A stretch of 50,251 bases of DNA from Roseobacter sp. (lineage in GTDB: Bacteria > Pseudomonadota > Alphaproteobacteria > Rhodobacterales > Rhodobacteraceae), in assembly GCA_024636475.1 (NCBI GenBank), contig JAGXHA010000037.1:1-50251 (forward strand), written 5' to 3'. Below the pieces are notes generated by a model, which was not told the DNA's origin, did not search any database, and saw nothing but the letters and a program-made list of their open reading frames with translations. Position numbers and translations under genes: made by a program. How positions within the stretch are numbered: position 1 is the stretch's first letter; each line of letters opens with the position of its first letter. Positions 15,505 to 24,335 of this stretch are shown here, piece after piece.

Positions 15505-16452
15505 ATGAAAGACGTCGTTGAGGCCAATGCAGGAAAATTCCAAGACCCGTTGGTGACCGCAAAAGGCGAAGATCGAGCAACGGTCAGCCTGACCAATCCG
15601 CAGACCCTGTGGTTTAACACAGGCACTTTGTGCAACATCGAATGTGTGAACTGCTATATCGAATCCAGCCCCACCAATGACGCGCTGGTCTATATAACGG
15701 CAGACGAGGTGCGCGATTATCTGGGTCAGATTACGGCGCGCAACTGGCCAGTGACCGAGATCGCCTTTACCGGTGGTGAGCCGTTCATGAACCCGCAGAT
15801 GATCGAAATCACCGAGGCTTCGCTGGCCAAGGGGTATGACGTTTTGATCCTGACCAACGCCATGCGCCCGATGATGCGCCCGTCCATGCTGGAGGGGTTG
15901 ATCCTTTTGAACAAAGCCTACCCCGGTAAACTGACATTGCGCATTTCTGTCGACCACTACCGCGCCGATCTGCATGATGCAGAGCGTGGGGCCGGTGCGC
16001 TTGAGAAAACAATAACCGGCATGAAATGGCTGCGTGACAATGGCATCCGGATGGCCGTCGCAGGCCGGTCGGTGTTCGGGGTCAGCGATGAAGACAGTCG
16101 CGCAGGCTATGGTGCTTTTTACGCCGAATATGGCTTCGAAATCGATGCCAGTGATCCTGGCATGACGGTGCTGTTTCCCGAGATGGACGAAACAGTAGAA
16201 GTACCAGAGATAACAACGGCTTGCTGGAGCATCCTAAACAAATCTCCGGATGCTGTAATGTGTTCAAGCTCGCGCATGGTGGTCAAACGCAAAGGCGCTG
16301 ACAAACCAGCCGTTCTGGCTTGTACCTTGCTCCCCTACACGCCAGAGTTTGAACTTGGTACCACGCTGGAAGAGGCTGAAAAAGACGTAGCGCTGAACCA
16401 TCCTCACTGTGCGAAGTTTTGCGTGTTGGGCGGGGCAAGCTGCTCGGTTTGA
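15505..16452 (+). CDS. Radical SAM protein with Cys-rich C-terminus
   Basis: A 315-residue radical SAM enzyme. The SAM-binding cluster motif CNIECVNCY (Cys43, 47, 50) is canonical CX3CX2C, and TGGEP follows at 89-93. The C-terminal third contains further cysteines: one in VMCSSSRM, one in VLACTLLPY, and a terminal CAKFCVLGGASC (Cys302, 306, 313), resembling a SPASM/twitch-type auxiliary iron-sulfur cluster. The text contains no peptide-modifying partner nearby: flanks are zwf (divergent) and gyrA. The start may also be GTG at 15499; AAGG at 15491-15494 fits the ATG at 15505. The reaction and substrate are unknown. Confidence 0.85.
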   Translation: MKDVVEANAGKFQDPLVTAKGEDRATVSLTNPQTLWFNTGTLCNIECVNCYIESSPTNDALVYITADEVRDYLGQITARNWPVTEIAFTGGEPFMNPQMIEITEASLAKGYDVLILTNAMRPMMRPSMLEGLILLNKAYPGKLTLRISVDHYRADLHDAERGAGALEKTITGMKWLRDNGIRMAVAGRSVFGVSDEDSRAGYGAFYAEYGFEIDASDPGMTVLFPEMDETVEVPEITTACWSILNKSPDAVMCSSSRMVVKRKGADKPAVLACTLLPYTPEFELGTTLEEAEKDVALNHPHCAKFCVLGGASCSV

Positions 16453-16540
16453 GTGCAAATTTACCCTGAATTAGTCTTGAGCAAATTCAAAGACTTAGCG
16501 CGTCACACCTGATCTGTGCCAATAAGCACGGTCACAAGCA

Positions 16541-16570
16541 TTGCACCCTATCTGCGCTGTCTGCTATACA
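16541..16570 (+). promoter_or_regulatory. Probable gyrA promoter
   Basis: TTGCAC (16541-16546) and TATACA (16565-16570) are separated by 18 bases and lie about 40 bases before the gyrA start codon, a good housekeeping sigma-70-type pair. Confidence 0.5.
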
Positions 16571-16611
16571 AAACCGCAATATATAGAACCAGCAAGAGCT
16601 AGGCAGATCAC

Positions 16612-19368
16612 GTGAACGACACGCCAGAAACCCCTGAAAACGATGATGAAATCCCGCCAGCGCGCGCTGTCTATGACGGCCCGTCGGTTACCATCGAACA
16701 TGAGATGCGCACATCCTATCTGGATTATGCCATGTCGGTCATCGTTTCCCGCGCTATCCCTGACCTTCGTGACGGGCTGAAACCGGTTCACCGCCGCATC
16801 ATCTATTCGATGTATGAAAAAGGCATCACCCACGACAAGACCTACCGTAAGTCTGCGAAATCCGTGGGCGATGTCATGGGTTCCTACCACCCCCACGGTG
16901 ACAGCGCGATTTACGACGCACTTGTGCGGATGGCACAGGATTTTTCCATGTCGCTCCCCCTGATCGACGGTCAGGGCAACTTTGGCTCGATGGACGGCGA
17001 TAGCGCTGCGGCGATGCGTTATACCGAATCGCGCCTTGATAAGGTCGCGTCTTACATGACCAGCGACCTCGACAAAGAAACAGTCAATTTCATCGACAAC
17101 TACGATGGGAAGGAACGTGAACCCACCGTTCTGCCTGCCCGTTTCCCAAATATGTTGGTCAACGGCGCGGGCGGTATTGCCGTCGGCATGGCCACCAACA
17201 TTCCCCCCCATAACCTAGGCGAAGTCATCGATGCCTGTCAGGCGCTGATCGAAAACCCAGATCTGACTTCGGAAGACCTGATCGAATATATCCCTGGCCC
17301 CGATTTTCCCACGGGCGGCATTATGTTGGGCCGCACCGGTGCACGCAAAGCGTACCTTGAGGGGCGTGGCAGTGTCATCATGCGCGCCAAAACCCGTGTT
17401 GAAGAGATTCGCAAAGACCGTTTTGCCATCATTATTGACGAGATCTGCTATCAGGTGAATAAATCCACCATGATCGAAAAGATCGCCGAACAGGTGCGCG
17501 AGAAAAAGATCGAAGGCATCGCCCACGTTCAAGACGAATCCGACCGCAACGGTGTGCGCGTCGTGATCGAGCTTAAGCGCGATGCAACTGCCGAAGTGGT
17601 GATGAACCAGCTGTACCGGTACACGCCGATGCAGACGTATTTCGGCTGTAACATGCTGGCGCTTAACGGCGGCCGGCCCGAGCAACTGACCTTGCGCAAG
17701 TTCCTGACCTATTTCATCGATTTCCGTGAAGATGTTGTTGCCCGCCGCACCGCCTATCTGCTGCGCAAAGCCCGCGAGCGCAGCCATATCCTGTGCGGTC
17801 TGGCCGTGGCCGTCACCAATATTGACGAGATCGTCGCGACGATCCGTTCCTCTACCGATGCCTCTGCAGCGCGTGAAAAGCTGATGACACGGCGCTGGCC
17901 TGCAGAATCGATCCTGCCCTATATCGCGCTGATTGATGACCCGACCCATACCGCCAATGACGACGGCACCTATAACCTGTCCGAGGCGCAAGCCCGCGCC
18001 ATTCTGGAACTGCGCTTGCAGCGCCTGACCCAGATCGGCGTCAAGGAAGTCACGGATGAGTTGGAAGAACTGGCCAAGAAGATCAAGGAATACCTTGAGA
18101 TTTTGGGGTCACGCGAACGGATCATGAGCATCATCTCGGAGGAGTTGGCCGAGGTGAAGGACCTCTTTGCCGTGCCACGCCGTACCGAGATCGTTGATTG
18201 GTCCGGTGACATGGACGACGAAGATCTGATTGCACGCGAAGACATGGTCGTGACTGTGACATCCGGCGGTTACATCAAGCGGACGCCTTTGATTGACTTC
18301 CGCAGCCAGCGTCGCGGTGGCAAAGGCGTGTCGGGGATGCAGACCAAGGAAGAAGACGTCGTGACCACGCTTTTCGTTGCCAATACCCACACGCAGCTGT
18401 TGTTCTTTACGACTGATGGCATGGTTTACAAGCTCAAGACATGGCGCTTGCCGCAGGGCAGCCGCACATCGAAGGGCAAGGCGATCGTCAATATCCTGCC
18501 GATCCCGGTTGGCGTGTCGATTGCCGCCATCATGCCAGTGGATCGCGACGAAAAGGAATGGGACGACCTGCAGGTGGTGTTTGCCACATCGGCGGGCACG
18601 GTGCGCCGCAACAAGCTGTCGGATTTCACCAATGTCATGCGCAACGGCAAGATCGCCATGAAGTTCGAGGATGATCACGCCGAAACAACTCTGATTAACG
18701 CCCGCATCGCATCAAATGATGATGATGTGATGCTTGTGACGAACTCGGGTCGCGCGATCCGCTTTCCAGCGACCGATGTACGGGTGTTCAACAGCCGTGC
18801 ATCGGTTGGGGTAAGGGGCATCAAGCTAAACGGCAGTGACAAGGTCGTTTCGATGTCGATCATACGCCACTTTGACGCGACTTCGGATGAACGCTCGGCC
18901 TATCTCAAGATGCGTCGCGCCGTCGCGGGTCTGGCAGATGATATGGACGCGCCCGCCGATGATGATGACGTCAATGCAAATGCAACGATCAGCCAAGAGC
19001 GCTATGCCGAGATGTCAGCGGTCGAAAACCTGCTGCTGACCATCAGCGAAAAGGGTTCTGGCAAACTGTCGTCGAGCCATGATTATCCTGTGCGCGGTCG
19101 CGGGGGGCTTGGCGTGGCGGCGATGGACAAAGCCATGCGTGGCGGTGACATCGTGGCCTCTTTCCCGGTCGAAATGGACGATCAGATCATGTTGGCCACG
19201 TCCAAGGGACAATCGATTCGCGTCCCGATTGAGGGCATCTCATTCCGCTCGCGCAGTGCTGGTGGTGTCAAGGTGTTTGATACTGGCAAAGGTGAAGTCG
19301 TGGTCAGTGTTGCCTGGATTGCAGATCAGGGCGACGAGGTTGAAGAAGCGCCCGAGATCGACGGCTGA
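16612..19368 (+). CDS. gyrA: DNA gyrase subunit A
   Basis: A 918-residue type II topoisomerase subunit that breaks and rejoins DNA during negative supercoiling. The N-terminal [20 protein letters not shown] block (about 41-60), the quinolone-region sequence [20 protein letters not shown] near 93-112, and the catalytic Tyr in AMRYTESRL near 138-146 are present; the quinolone-pocket Ser/Asp pair is S-A-I-Y-D, a common wild-type form. The C-terminal half has the GyrA beta-pinwheel repeats, including the GyrA-box-like RRGGKG near 567 and GRGGLGV near 828. The start is GTG, with a promoter about 40 bases upstream. The C-terminus is acidic and ends in EEAPEIDG. A strong terminator follows. Confidence 0.97.
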   Translation: MNDTPETPENDDEIPPARAVYDGPSVTIEHEMRTSYLDYAMSVIVSRAIPDLRDGLKPVHRRIIYSMYEKGITHDKTYRKSAKSVGDVMGSYHPHGDSAIYDALVRMAQDFSMSLPLIDGQGNFGSMDGDSAAAMRYTESRLDKVASYMTSDLDKETVNFIDNYDGKEREPTVLPARFPNMLVNGAGGIAVGMATNIPPHNLGEVIDACQALIENPDLTSEDLIEYIPGPDFPTGGIMLGRTGARKAYLEGRGSVIMRAKTRVEEIRKDRFAIIIDEICYQVNKSTMIEKIAEQVREKKIEGIAHVQDESDRNGVRVVIELKRDATAEVVMNQLYRYTPMQTYFGCNMLALNGGRPEQLTLRKFLTYFIDFREDVVARRTAYLLRKARERSHILCGLAVAVTNIDEIVATIRSSTDASAAREKLMTRRWPAESILPYIALIDDPTHTANDDGTYNLSEAQARAILELRLQRLTQIGVKEVTDELEELAKKIKEYLEILGSRERIMSIISEELAEVKDLFAVPRRTEIVDWSGDMDDEDLIAREDMVVTVTSGGYIKRTPLIDFRSQRRGGKGVSGMQTKEEDVVTTLFVANTHTQLLFFTTDGMVYKLKTWRLPQGSRTSKGKAIVNILPIPVGVSIAAIMPVDRDEKEWDDLQVVFATSAGTVRRNKLSDFTNVMRNGKIAMKFEDDHAETTLINARIASNDDDVMLVTNSGRAIRFPATDVRVFNSRASVGVRGIKLNGSDKVVSMSIIRHFDATSDERSAYLKMRRAVAGLADDMDAPADDDDVNANATISQERYAEMSAVENLLLTISEKGSGKLSSSHDYPVRGRGGLGVAAMDKAMRGGDIVASFPVEMDDQIMLATSKGQSIRVPIEGISFRSRSAGGVKVFDTGKGEVVVSVAWIADQGDEVEEAPEIDG

Positions 19369-19390
19369 CCCAGCCCCTCATACCTACGAA

Positions 19391-19429
19391 AAAAGCCCCG
19401 CCAGTCACAGACTGGAGGGGCTTTTTTTA
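19391..19429 (+). terminator. gyrA terminator
   Basis: AAAGCCCC plus CCAGT pair with ACTGG plus GGGGCTTT around a CACAG loop, followed by a run of seven T. It lies 22 bases after the gyrA stop codon. Confidence 0.9.
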
Positions 19430-19460
19430 TCCGTACTTACAGAAGAAGTAAAAATCGCTC

Positions 19461-19498
19461 AAAAAAAATGAAGCGCCCCACAAAGGGACGCTTCATTT
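19461..19498 (-). terminator. Terminator of the glycine-rich protein gene
   Basis: AAATGAAGCG (19466-19475) pairs with CGCTTCATTT (19489-19498), extended by an internal CCC/GGG pair. On the minus strand it is followed by eight T (A-run 19461-19468), 20 bases beyond the stop codon of the gene at 19518. It is convergent with the gyrA terminator. Confidence 0.85.
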
Positions 19499-19517
19499 AA
19501 ACTGTAAAAATTATTGC

Positions 19518-19832
19518 TTAGTTGGTGCCGTTGGTACCATTTGTGCTGTCGCTAATCACGGCTGCAAGTACAATTGCCGCAACCAAGCCTGCACCAGCAC
19601 CACCACCGATGCCACCGAATCCAGCACCAGCAGCGCTACCCGGTATCACGCAATTGTATACGCCACCGGTCAAAGGACCACATGCATATGTGATGCCGTT
19701 GGCTCCAACAACAGTCGTTGGGTAGCCAGGAACACCAGATGGGCCGCCTACGTTTGCAGCTGTTGTGTCTTGTGCAGAAGCCACGCCAGCGGACAAAAGA
19801 AGAGCTGCTGTGAGAGCTGTAAAGCGTTTCAT
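19518..19832 (-). CDS. Small secreted glycine-rich protein with glycine-zipper segment
   Basis: A 104-residue protein. Residues 1-20 are a clear signal peptide (cleavage after ASA), the mature part has two cysteines (51 and 61) bracketing GPLTGGVYN, then a Gly/Ala-rich hydrophobic segment (about 67-93, AGAGFGGIGGGAGAG then LVAAIVLAAVIS) like a glycine zipper or membrane-inserting helix, and ends in an STNGTNGTN tail. The start at 19832 follows GGAGATATACA; the longer frame to 19901 is rejected for lack of a site. It stands alone between terminators with its own promoter. Similar small proteins are common in roseobacters, but I know no function; surface, pore-forming or curli-like roles are possible guesses. 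Confidence 0.7.
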   Translation of the reverse strand: MKRFTALTAALLLSAGVASAQDTTAANVGGPSGVPGYPTTVVGANGITYACGPLTGGVYNCVIPGSAAGAGFGGIGGGAGAGLVAAIVLAAVISDSTNGTNGTN

Positions 19833-19872
19833 TTGTATATCTCCAAATTGCGAAAAATAATTTCTTGGAGTT

Positions 19873-19901
19873 TGTATCGCATATTTCATTTTCATTTGCA
19901 A
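19873..19901 (-). promoter_or_regulatory. Possible promoter of the glycine-rich protein gene
   Basis: On the minus strand TTGCAA (19901-19896) and GATACA (19878-19873) are 17 bases apart, about 40 bases ahead of the start codon at 19832. The -10 is weak, but spacing and position are right. Confidence 0.35.
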
Positions 19902-20116
19902 ACGTCTTCACTTGGACAAGAGAGGTCACATTCGTATCGTGTGCCGGCCATGCGCTGATTTTATTGGATATTTTCGCCTGATACAGGATCAGGATTTATA
20001 ACTCTTCTTGAAGAACGATGAGAATTTAGTCATTTTTCGTGACTCGCTCCCGTAATATCCATGCTTAGAACATGAGTTGAACCTCTGACCGACCGCCCCT
20101 TGCCCTTAACGTGTGC

Positions 20117-21592
20117 CTATAATTTGTAAAGCTCACTGAATTTCGTAGTCAAATATGCTAGCAAAGGCGCTTCACTTGGCATCCCACCCGTGGCACGTTC
20201 AATCAGATCTTTCGGCGCATAAAGCCCACCGTGCGTTTGTACATTTGCCCGAAGCCATCCTGTTGCGGCCTCCGTATCGCCGCGTGCCAGTTGCGCATCA
20301 AGATCGGTTACGTCGCGACGCAACGCCTCGTGCAGGCAGCCAGCATAGACATTGCCCAGTGAATATGTCGGAAAATAGCCAAACAACCCGACCGACCAAT
20401 GTACATCTTGCAAGACACCATTTGATGGCTTGTCCACCTCAAAGCCGAAATCCGCTTTGAAGCGGTCATTCCACGCGGTTTCCAGATCATCCACCTGCAA
20501 ATCACCGCCCATCAAGGCACGTTCCAGATCAAAGCGCATCAACACATGCAGGTTATATTGCAACTCGTCCGCTTCGGTGCGAATAAACCCATCAGAGACG
20601 CGGTTCACGATGCGATAGAATGTATCCTCATCGGCAACTCCAAAATCACCAAAGGCATCCTTCATCTGAGCAAAAAGCCAACCCGTAAAGGCGCGGCTGC
20701 GCCCCAATTGGTTTTCATAGATCCGGCTTTGGCTTTCATGCACCCCCATGGATACACCGTCACCCAAAGGCGTCAGCAGATAGGCGCGATCAATGCCCTG
20801 CTGGTAACAGGCATGACCAACCTCATGAATGGTCGAATAAAAACAGTTGAACGGGTCATCCTCGTTGGTGCGTGTCGTGATCCGCACATCAAGACCGGAA
20901 CCGCTTGAGAATGGATGCACGGCTTTATCGACGCGGCCCATGCTCATATCATAGCCAAAGGTCTTGGCCAGCAGCCGGGTCAGCTTCATCTGGGCACTCT
21001 CATCGAACTTATATTGCAATTCGGGCGGTGCTTCGGCCCCGCGAACGGCTTCGCGCAGACGGGTCAACTCGGGACGCAATGCGCCAAACATCGCCTCAAG
21101 CTCGGCTCCGGTGGCACCAGGTTCATAGTCATCCAGCATCGCGTCATAAACATTGCCGCCCGCCGCCAGCGCCATGCCCTCTTCGCGTTTCAGGGTGATC
21201 ACTTCGGACAGCATCGGCGCAAAGGCCTTGAAGTCATCGTCCGCCCGCGCCTCGGCCCAGGTTCCTTGCGCCTCGGATGTCACCCGCGCTAAGCGTGCGG
21301 CCAGTGCAGCGGGCACCTTGCTGGCGCGGGCATGGCTGCGGCGAATATGGCGCAACTGCGCGCTGCCCGCATCGTCTAGATGCCCCTCGTCGATCATCCC
21401 GAGCCAATCGGCAATGCGACTGTCGACCCTACGGGCGTGCAGCACACCTTCCATGGCGGCCATCTCCTCACCCCGCTGGGGGGCGGCACCGCGTGGCATC
21501 ACCGTCTCTTGGTCCCAGCCCAAACGCCCCGCGACCTGCGCCAGTGCCTCTGTCTCGCGTTGAAACGCCATCAGATCATCAAAAGCACTCAC
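20117..21592 (-). CDS. M32 family metallocarboxypeptidase
   Basis: A 491-residue carboxypeptidase Taq-type (M32) enzyme that removes C-terminal amino acids using a metal ion. The zinc motif HEVGH lies near 258-262 (TIHEVGHACYQQG), with the distal Glu in HESQSRIYENQLGRS near 287-301. The start is taken as GTG at 21592: it overlaps the ctaA stop (GTGA), gives the family's usual 490-500 residues and begins SAFDDLMAFQRET; the longer ATG frame to 21691 runs inside ctaA. It is co-transcribed with, and translationally coupled to, ctaA. The link between heme A synthesis and peptide turnover is likely only positional. Confidence 0.9.
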   Translation of the reverse strand: MSAFDDLMAFQRETEALAQVAGRLGWDQETVMPRGAAPQRGEEMAAMEGVLHARRVDSRIADWLGMIDEGHLDDAGSAQLRHIRRSHARASKVPAALAARLARVTSEAQGTWAEARADDDFKAFAPMLSEVITLKREEGMALAAGGNVYDAMLDDYEPGATGAELEAMFGALRPELTRLREAVRGAEAPPELQYKFDESAQMKLTRLLAKTFGYDMSMGRVDKAVHPFSSGSGLDVRITTRTNEDDPFNCFYSTIHEVGHACYQQGIDRAYLLTPLGDGVSMGVHESQSRIYENQLGRSRAFTGWLFAQMKDAFGDFGVADEDTFYRIVNRVSDGFIRTEADELQYNLHVLMRFDLERALMGGDLQVDDLETAWNDRFKADFGFEVDKPSNGVLQDVHWSVGLFGYFPTYSLGNVYAGCLHEALRRDVTDLDAQLARGDTEAATGWLRANVQTHGGLYAPKDLIERATGGMPSEAPLLAYLTTKFSELYKL

Positions 21593-22743
21593 TGGGTTTT
21601 TCCTCTTACAGAAGCTGGAATAGGATAGGCGCTCAAAAAGCGGCATCGCAGAATGAAGACCCACAGAACAACAGCCAGCACCTGATGCCAAATCGCGATA
21701 TGCACGGGGGCTGCGTTCAAAACCGTGACGACACCAAGCACGATTTGTCCCGCCATCGCCAGAATCATCAAGTTGAAGGCTTTGCGCGTGTTGGGATGCG
21801 CCGATTTACGCCCCCGAAGCCAGACAACAATTGCAAAGGCAAAAAGCAGATAGCCCGCCATGCGGTGCATGAACTGCACGAGACCCGGGTTTTCAAAGAA
21901 ATTCCGCCAAACTGGCGCAATGTTCAGTGCATCAGGCGGAAAGAACTGCCCCTGCATCAAGGGCCAGTCGACAAAATACCGCCCAGCATCAATGCCCGCG
22001 ACCAGCGCTCCCAGCAAAATCTGCAAGAATGCAAAATGCAGCAGACCGGTAGAGAGACCAAACAGCTTGCCTTCTTTCGTCCGCCTTGCCTGCATTAAAT
22101 TCGTTTCAGACCGGCCCAACAACAAAGCATACCAAGTGATGAACCCAAGGATCACAAACGCGAGGCCCAAATGCGTCGCCAAGCGGTAGCTCGCCACATC
22201 AAGCTGCGCCTCGCCCGTGGTAACGCCAGAGGCGACCATCCACCAGCCAATCGCACCCTGCAATCCGCCCAGCCCGCCCAGCAACAGCAAGCGTGATGTC
22301 CAACCTGTCGGGATCTGACGGCGCAGCAAGAACCATAGAAAGCCAACCACCCAGACCAGACCAATGACCCGGCCCAACTGACGATGACCCCATTCCCACC
22401 AATAGATCACTTTGAAATCATCTAGTTGCATCCACGAGTTCTGCACCAGAAACTCGTCAATCTGCTGATACTTCGCGAATTCCGACAGCCAGTCAGCTTC
22501 GTTCAGCGGCGGGATCGCTCCGGTCAAAGGACGCCATTCTGTGATGCTGAGCCCGCTGTCGGTCAAGCGCGTCAGCCCGCCCACCGCGATCATCACAAAC
22601 ACCAAGATGAACAGCATGAACAGCCAGATCCGGATCGCACCGCGTGCGCCACCACGCCCGCGATCAATCACTCCGGTCTGCGCCACGTGCCGCGCCGACT
22701 GCGCGTCGCCCACTTCTTCAAAAAGCTTCCGAGTCTGAGCCAT
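21589..22743 (-). CDS. ctaA: Heme A synthase (COX15/CtaA type 2)
   Basis: A 384-residue inner-membrane enzyme that oxidises heme O to heme A for aa3-type cytochrome oxidase. Eight hydrophobic segments are visible, with the heme-ligand histidines and family blocks: GGLTRLTDSGLSITEWRP after the first segment (about 54-71), YWWEWGHRQLGR near 114-125, ATHLGLAF near 187, VQFMHRMAGY near 286-295 and HIAIWHQ near 344-350. The length and pattern match alphaproteobacterial CtaA. The N-terminus before the first segment is about 37 residues. Its stop overlaps the M32 peptidase start. No cytochrome oxidase genes are adjacent. Confidence 0.94.
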   Translation of the reverse strand: MAQTRKLFEEVGDAQSARHVAQTGVIDRGRGGARGAIRIWLFMLFILVFVMIAVGGLTRLTDSGLSITEWRPLTGAIPPLNEADWLSEFAKYQQIDEFLVQNSWMQLDDFKVIYWWEWGHRQLGRVIGLVWVVGFLWFLLRRQIPTGWTSRLLLLGGLGGLQGAIGWWMVASGVTTGEAQLDVASYRLATHLGLAFVILGFITWYALLLGRSETNLMQARRTKEGKLFGLSTGLLHFAFLQILLGALVAGIDAGRYFVDWPLMQGQFFPPDALNIAPVWRNFFENPGLVQFMHRMAGYLLFAFAIVVWLRGRKSAHPNTRKAFNLMILAMAGQIVLGVVTVLNAAPVHIAIWHQVLAVVLWVFILRCRFLSAYPIPASVRGKTQ

Positions 22744-22804
22744 GTTGCCTCTTGTCTGCTATATTATACTGCACTGCAGACGTAAGACACAGCGGCCCAA
22801 AGGT

Positions 22805-23557
22805 CTAGCCGCGCTCTTTCCAACGCACCATCTGTCGCAGGGTGCCGTGCAACATTTGCACATCCGCACGCGTCAGCGGCAGTCGCGACCACATATTGCG
22901 CAGATTGACTTTCATGCTGGTGGCCTTGTGCTCGGGGAAAAAGAACCCCGCCACATCCAGACGTTCCTCGAAATGCCGTGCAAGATGCTCGATCTCGCTA
23001 TTGTCGGCCCATTGTGTGCCCGCCATCTCAAATTGCTCGGGCACGACGGACGCTTGCGCCCGCTTCCACTCATAGCCCATCAACAACACACATTGCGCCA
23101 GATTGAGCGAGGCAAATTCAGGGTTGACCGGCACCGACACAATCGCATTGGCCCGGGCAATATCCTCGTTCTCAAGCCCGGCGCGTTCCGGCCCGAACAA
23201 CACCGCAACTCTCTGGCCCTGCGCGATCAGCTCAGCAGCCTTGACCATCGCAGCCTCGGGGCTGAAAACTGGCTTGGTCAAATCCCGATCCCGCGCCGTG
23301 GTGGCAAAAACAAAGGCGGCATCACCCAAAGAGCCGGCCAGATCGTCATACACCACCGCCTCGTCCAACAACCGCCCTGCCCCGGACGCCATGGCCACGG
23401 CCGAAGGGTTCGGCCAGCCATCACGCGGGGCCACAATGCGCATCCGGTCCAAACCGAAGTTCCACATCGCGCGCGCTGCGGCACCGATGTTCTCGCCCAT
23501 CTGGGGACGCACCAACACGAAAGCCGGTATCTTGGGGTTCTCTACTGTCTCGCTCAT
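22805..23557 (-). CDS. trmJ: tRNA/rRNA 2'-O-methyltransferase, TrmJ-like (SPOUT)
   Basis: A 250-residue SPOUT-class RNA methyltransferase of the TrmJ/LasT subgroup. The conserved motif 1 is VRPQMGENIGAAARAMWNFG (residues 16-35), motif 2 is VLFGPERAGLENEDIA near 118-133, and motif 3 is NPEFASLNLAQCVLLMGYE near 144-162, which forms the trefoil-knot SAM site. TrmJ methylates position 32 of tRNA. The C-terminal extension (about 180-250) is typical of TrmJ. It is upstream of ctaA on the same strand with a 61-base gap and divergent from the ThiE-like gene. Confidence 0.88.
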   Translation of the reverse strand: MSETVENPKIPAFVLVRPQMGENIGAAARAMWNFGLDRMRIVAPRDGWPNPSAVAMASGAGRLLDEAVVYDDLAGSLGDAAFVFATTARDRDLTKPVFSPEAAMVKAAELIAQGQRVAVLFGPERAGLENEDIARANAIVSVPVNPEFASLNLAQCVLLMGYEWKRAQASVVPEQFEMAGTQWADNSEIEHLARHFEERLDVAGFFFPEHKATSMKVNLRNMWSRLPLTRADVQMLHGTLRQMVRWKERG

Positions 23558-23604
23558 GCTCGCCTCTTACCCGCACACCGCCCCTGTCACAAGAACAGCC
23601 CCTG

Positions 23605-23642
23605 CTTCCAAATGGGAAAAAATCCTCGCCGAAGGCATAAAA
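23605..23642 (+). repeat. Copy B of the CTTCCAAATGG intergenic repeat
   Basis: CTTCCAAATGG (23605-23615), then four A/G bases, then AAATCCTCGCC and GAAGGCATAAAA. It contains a short GCC-GAA-GGC stem. It lies in the 140-base divergent gap between trmJ and the ThiE-like gene. Copies D and E share both blocks; copy C is a variant. Confidence 0.7.
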
Positions 23643-23701
23643 GTTTTTCTTTCCTCGTCCGATCCGCTAATTGACGGCAACTCACCAAAGGACAGCCCGT
23701 C

Positions 23702-24322
23702 ATGGAAACGCCCGAACAGCCCCAGCTTTACCTGATTACCCCGCCTGAATTTGCGCTCGAAACCTTCCCGCAAACCCTTGCACGCGTTCTTGATGCACAG
23801 CCCATCGCCTGTGTGCGCCTCGCTCTGAGCACACGCGACGAAGATATTGTCCTGCGCGCCGCCGATGCCTTGCGAGAGATTACAGACGCCCGTGATGTGG
23901 CGCTTGTGATTGCGGACCATACGCTTTTGGCCGAACGCATCGGCCTTGATGGCGTACATTTGACCGACGCCGCCCGCTCAGTGCGGCATGCCCGTAAAAC
24001 GCTGGGCGACGAAGCGATTGTCGGCAGCTTTTGCGCGGGTTCGCGTCACGATGGCATGGCCGCAGGTGAAGCAGGCGCAGATTACGTCAGCTTCGGTCCG
24101 GTACAGCCCTCCGCCCTTGATGACGGCTCACACGCCGAACTGGACCTGTTCCAATGGTGGTCCGAAGTCATCGAAGTGCCCGTCGTCGCCGAAGGCGGAC
24201 TTGATGATGCGTTGATCCGCACCCTTACGCCCTTTACCGACTTTTTCGGTATCGGAGACGAGATCTGGACGGCTGACGATCCGCTCAAGGCCTTGTCTGA
24301 CCTGATCGCAGCGATGCGCTAG
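23702..24322 (+). CDS. ThiE-like thiamine phosphate synthase family protein
   Basis: A 206-residue TIM-barrel protein of the thiamine-phosphate-synthase family (fold visible from QLYLITPPE at 8-16 through VALVIADHTLLAERIGLDGVHL near 61-82, and GADYVSFGPV near 121-130, to VVAEGGL near 160). The GxHL and YVxFGPV phosphate-site blocks match ThiE, but the usual KxT loop is replaced by DDGSHAELDLFQWW, so it may be a divergent paralogue with altered substrate. No other thi genes are nearby. ATG follows weak upstream sequence; the repeat just upstream separates it from trmJ. Cytoplasmic. Confidence 0.72.
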   Translation: METPEQPQLYLITPPEFALETFPQTLARVLDAQPIACVRLALSTRDEDIVLRAADALREITDARDVALVIADHTLLAERIGLDGVHLTDAARSVRHARKTLGDEAIVGSFCAGSRHDGMAAGEAGADYVSFGPVQPSALDDGSHAELDLFQWWSEVIEVPVVAEGGLDDALIRTLTPFTDFFGIGDEIWTADDPLKALSDLIAAMR

Positions 24323-24335
24323 CGCGGGTCGGGTG

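Noticed and set aside
16453..16611. Possible tRNA in the gap before gyrA
   Set aside because: No TTCRA loop, no cloverleaf and no CCA; only a promoter is seen.
17215..17991. 258-codon minus-strand frame within gyrA
   Set aside because: Antisense to gyrA, which is unambiguous; composition is typical of a reverse-frame shadow.
22742..23674. 310-codon plus frame over trmJ
   Set aside because: Antisense to a SPOUT methyltransferase with all motifs; His/Arg-rich as shadows usually are.
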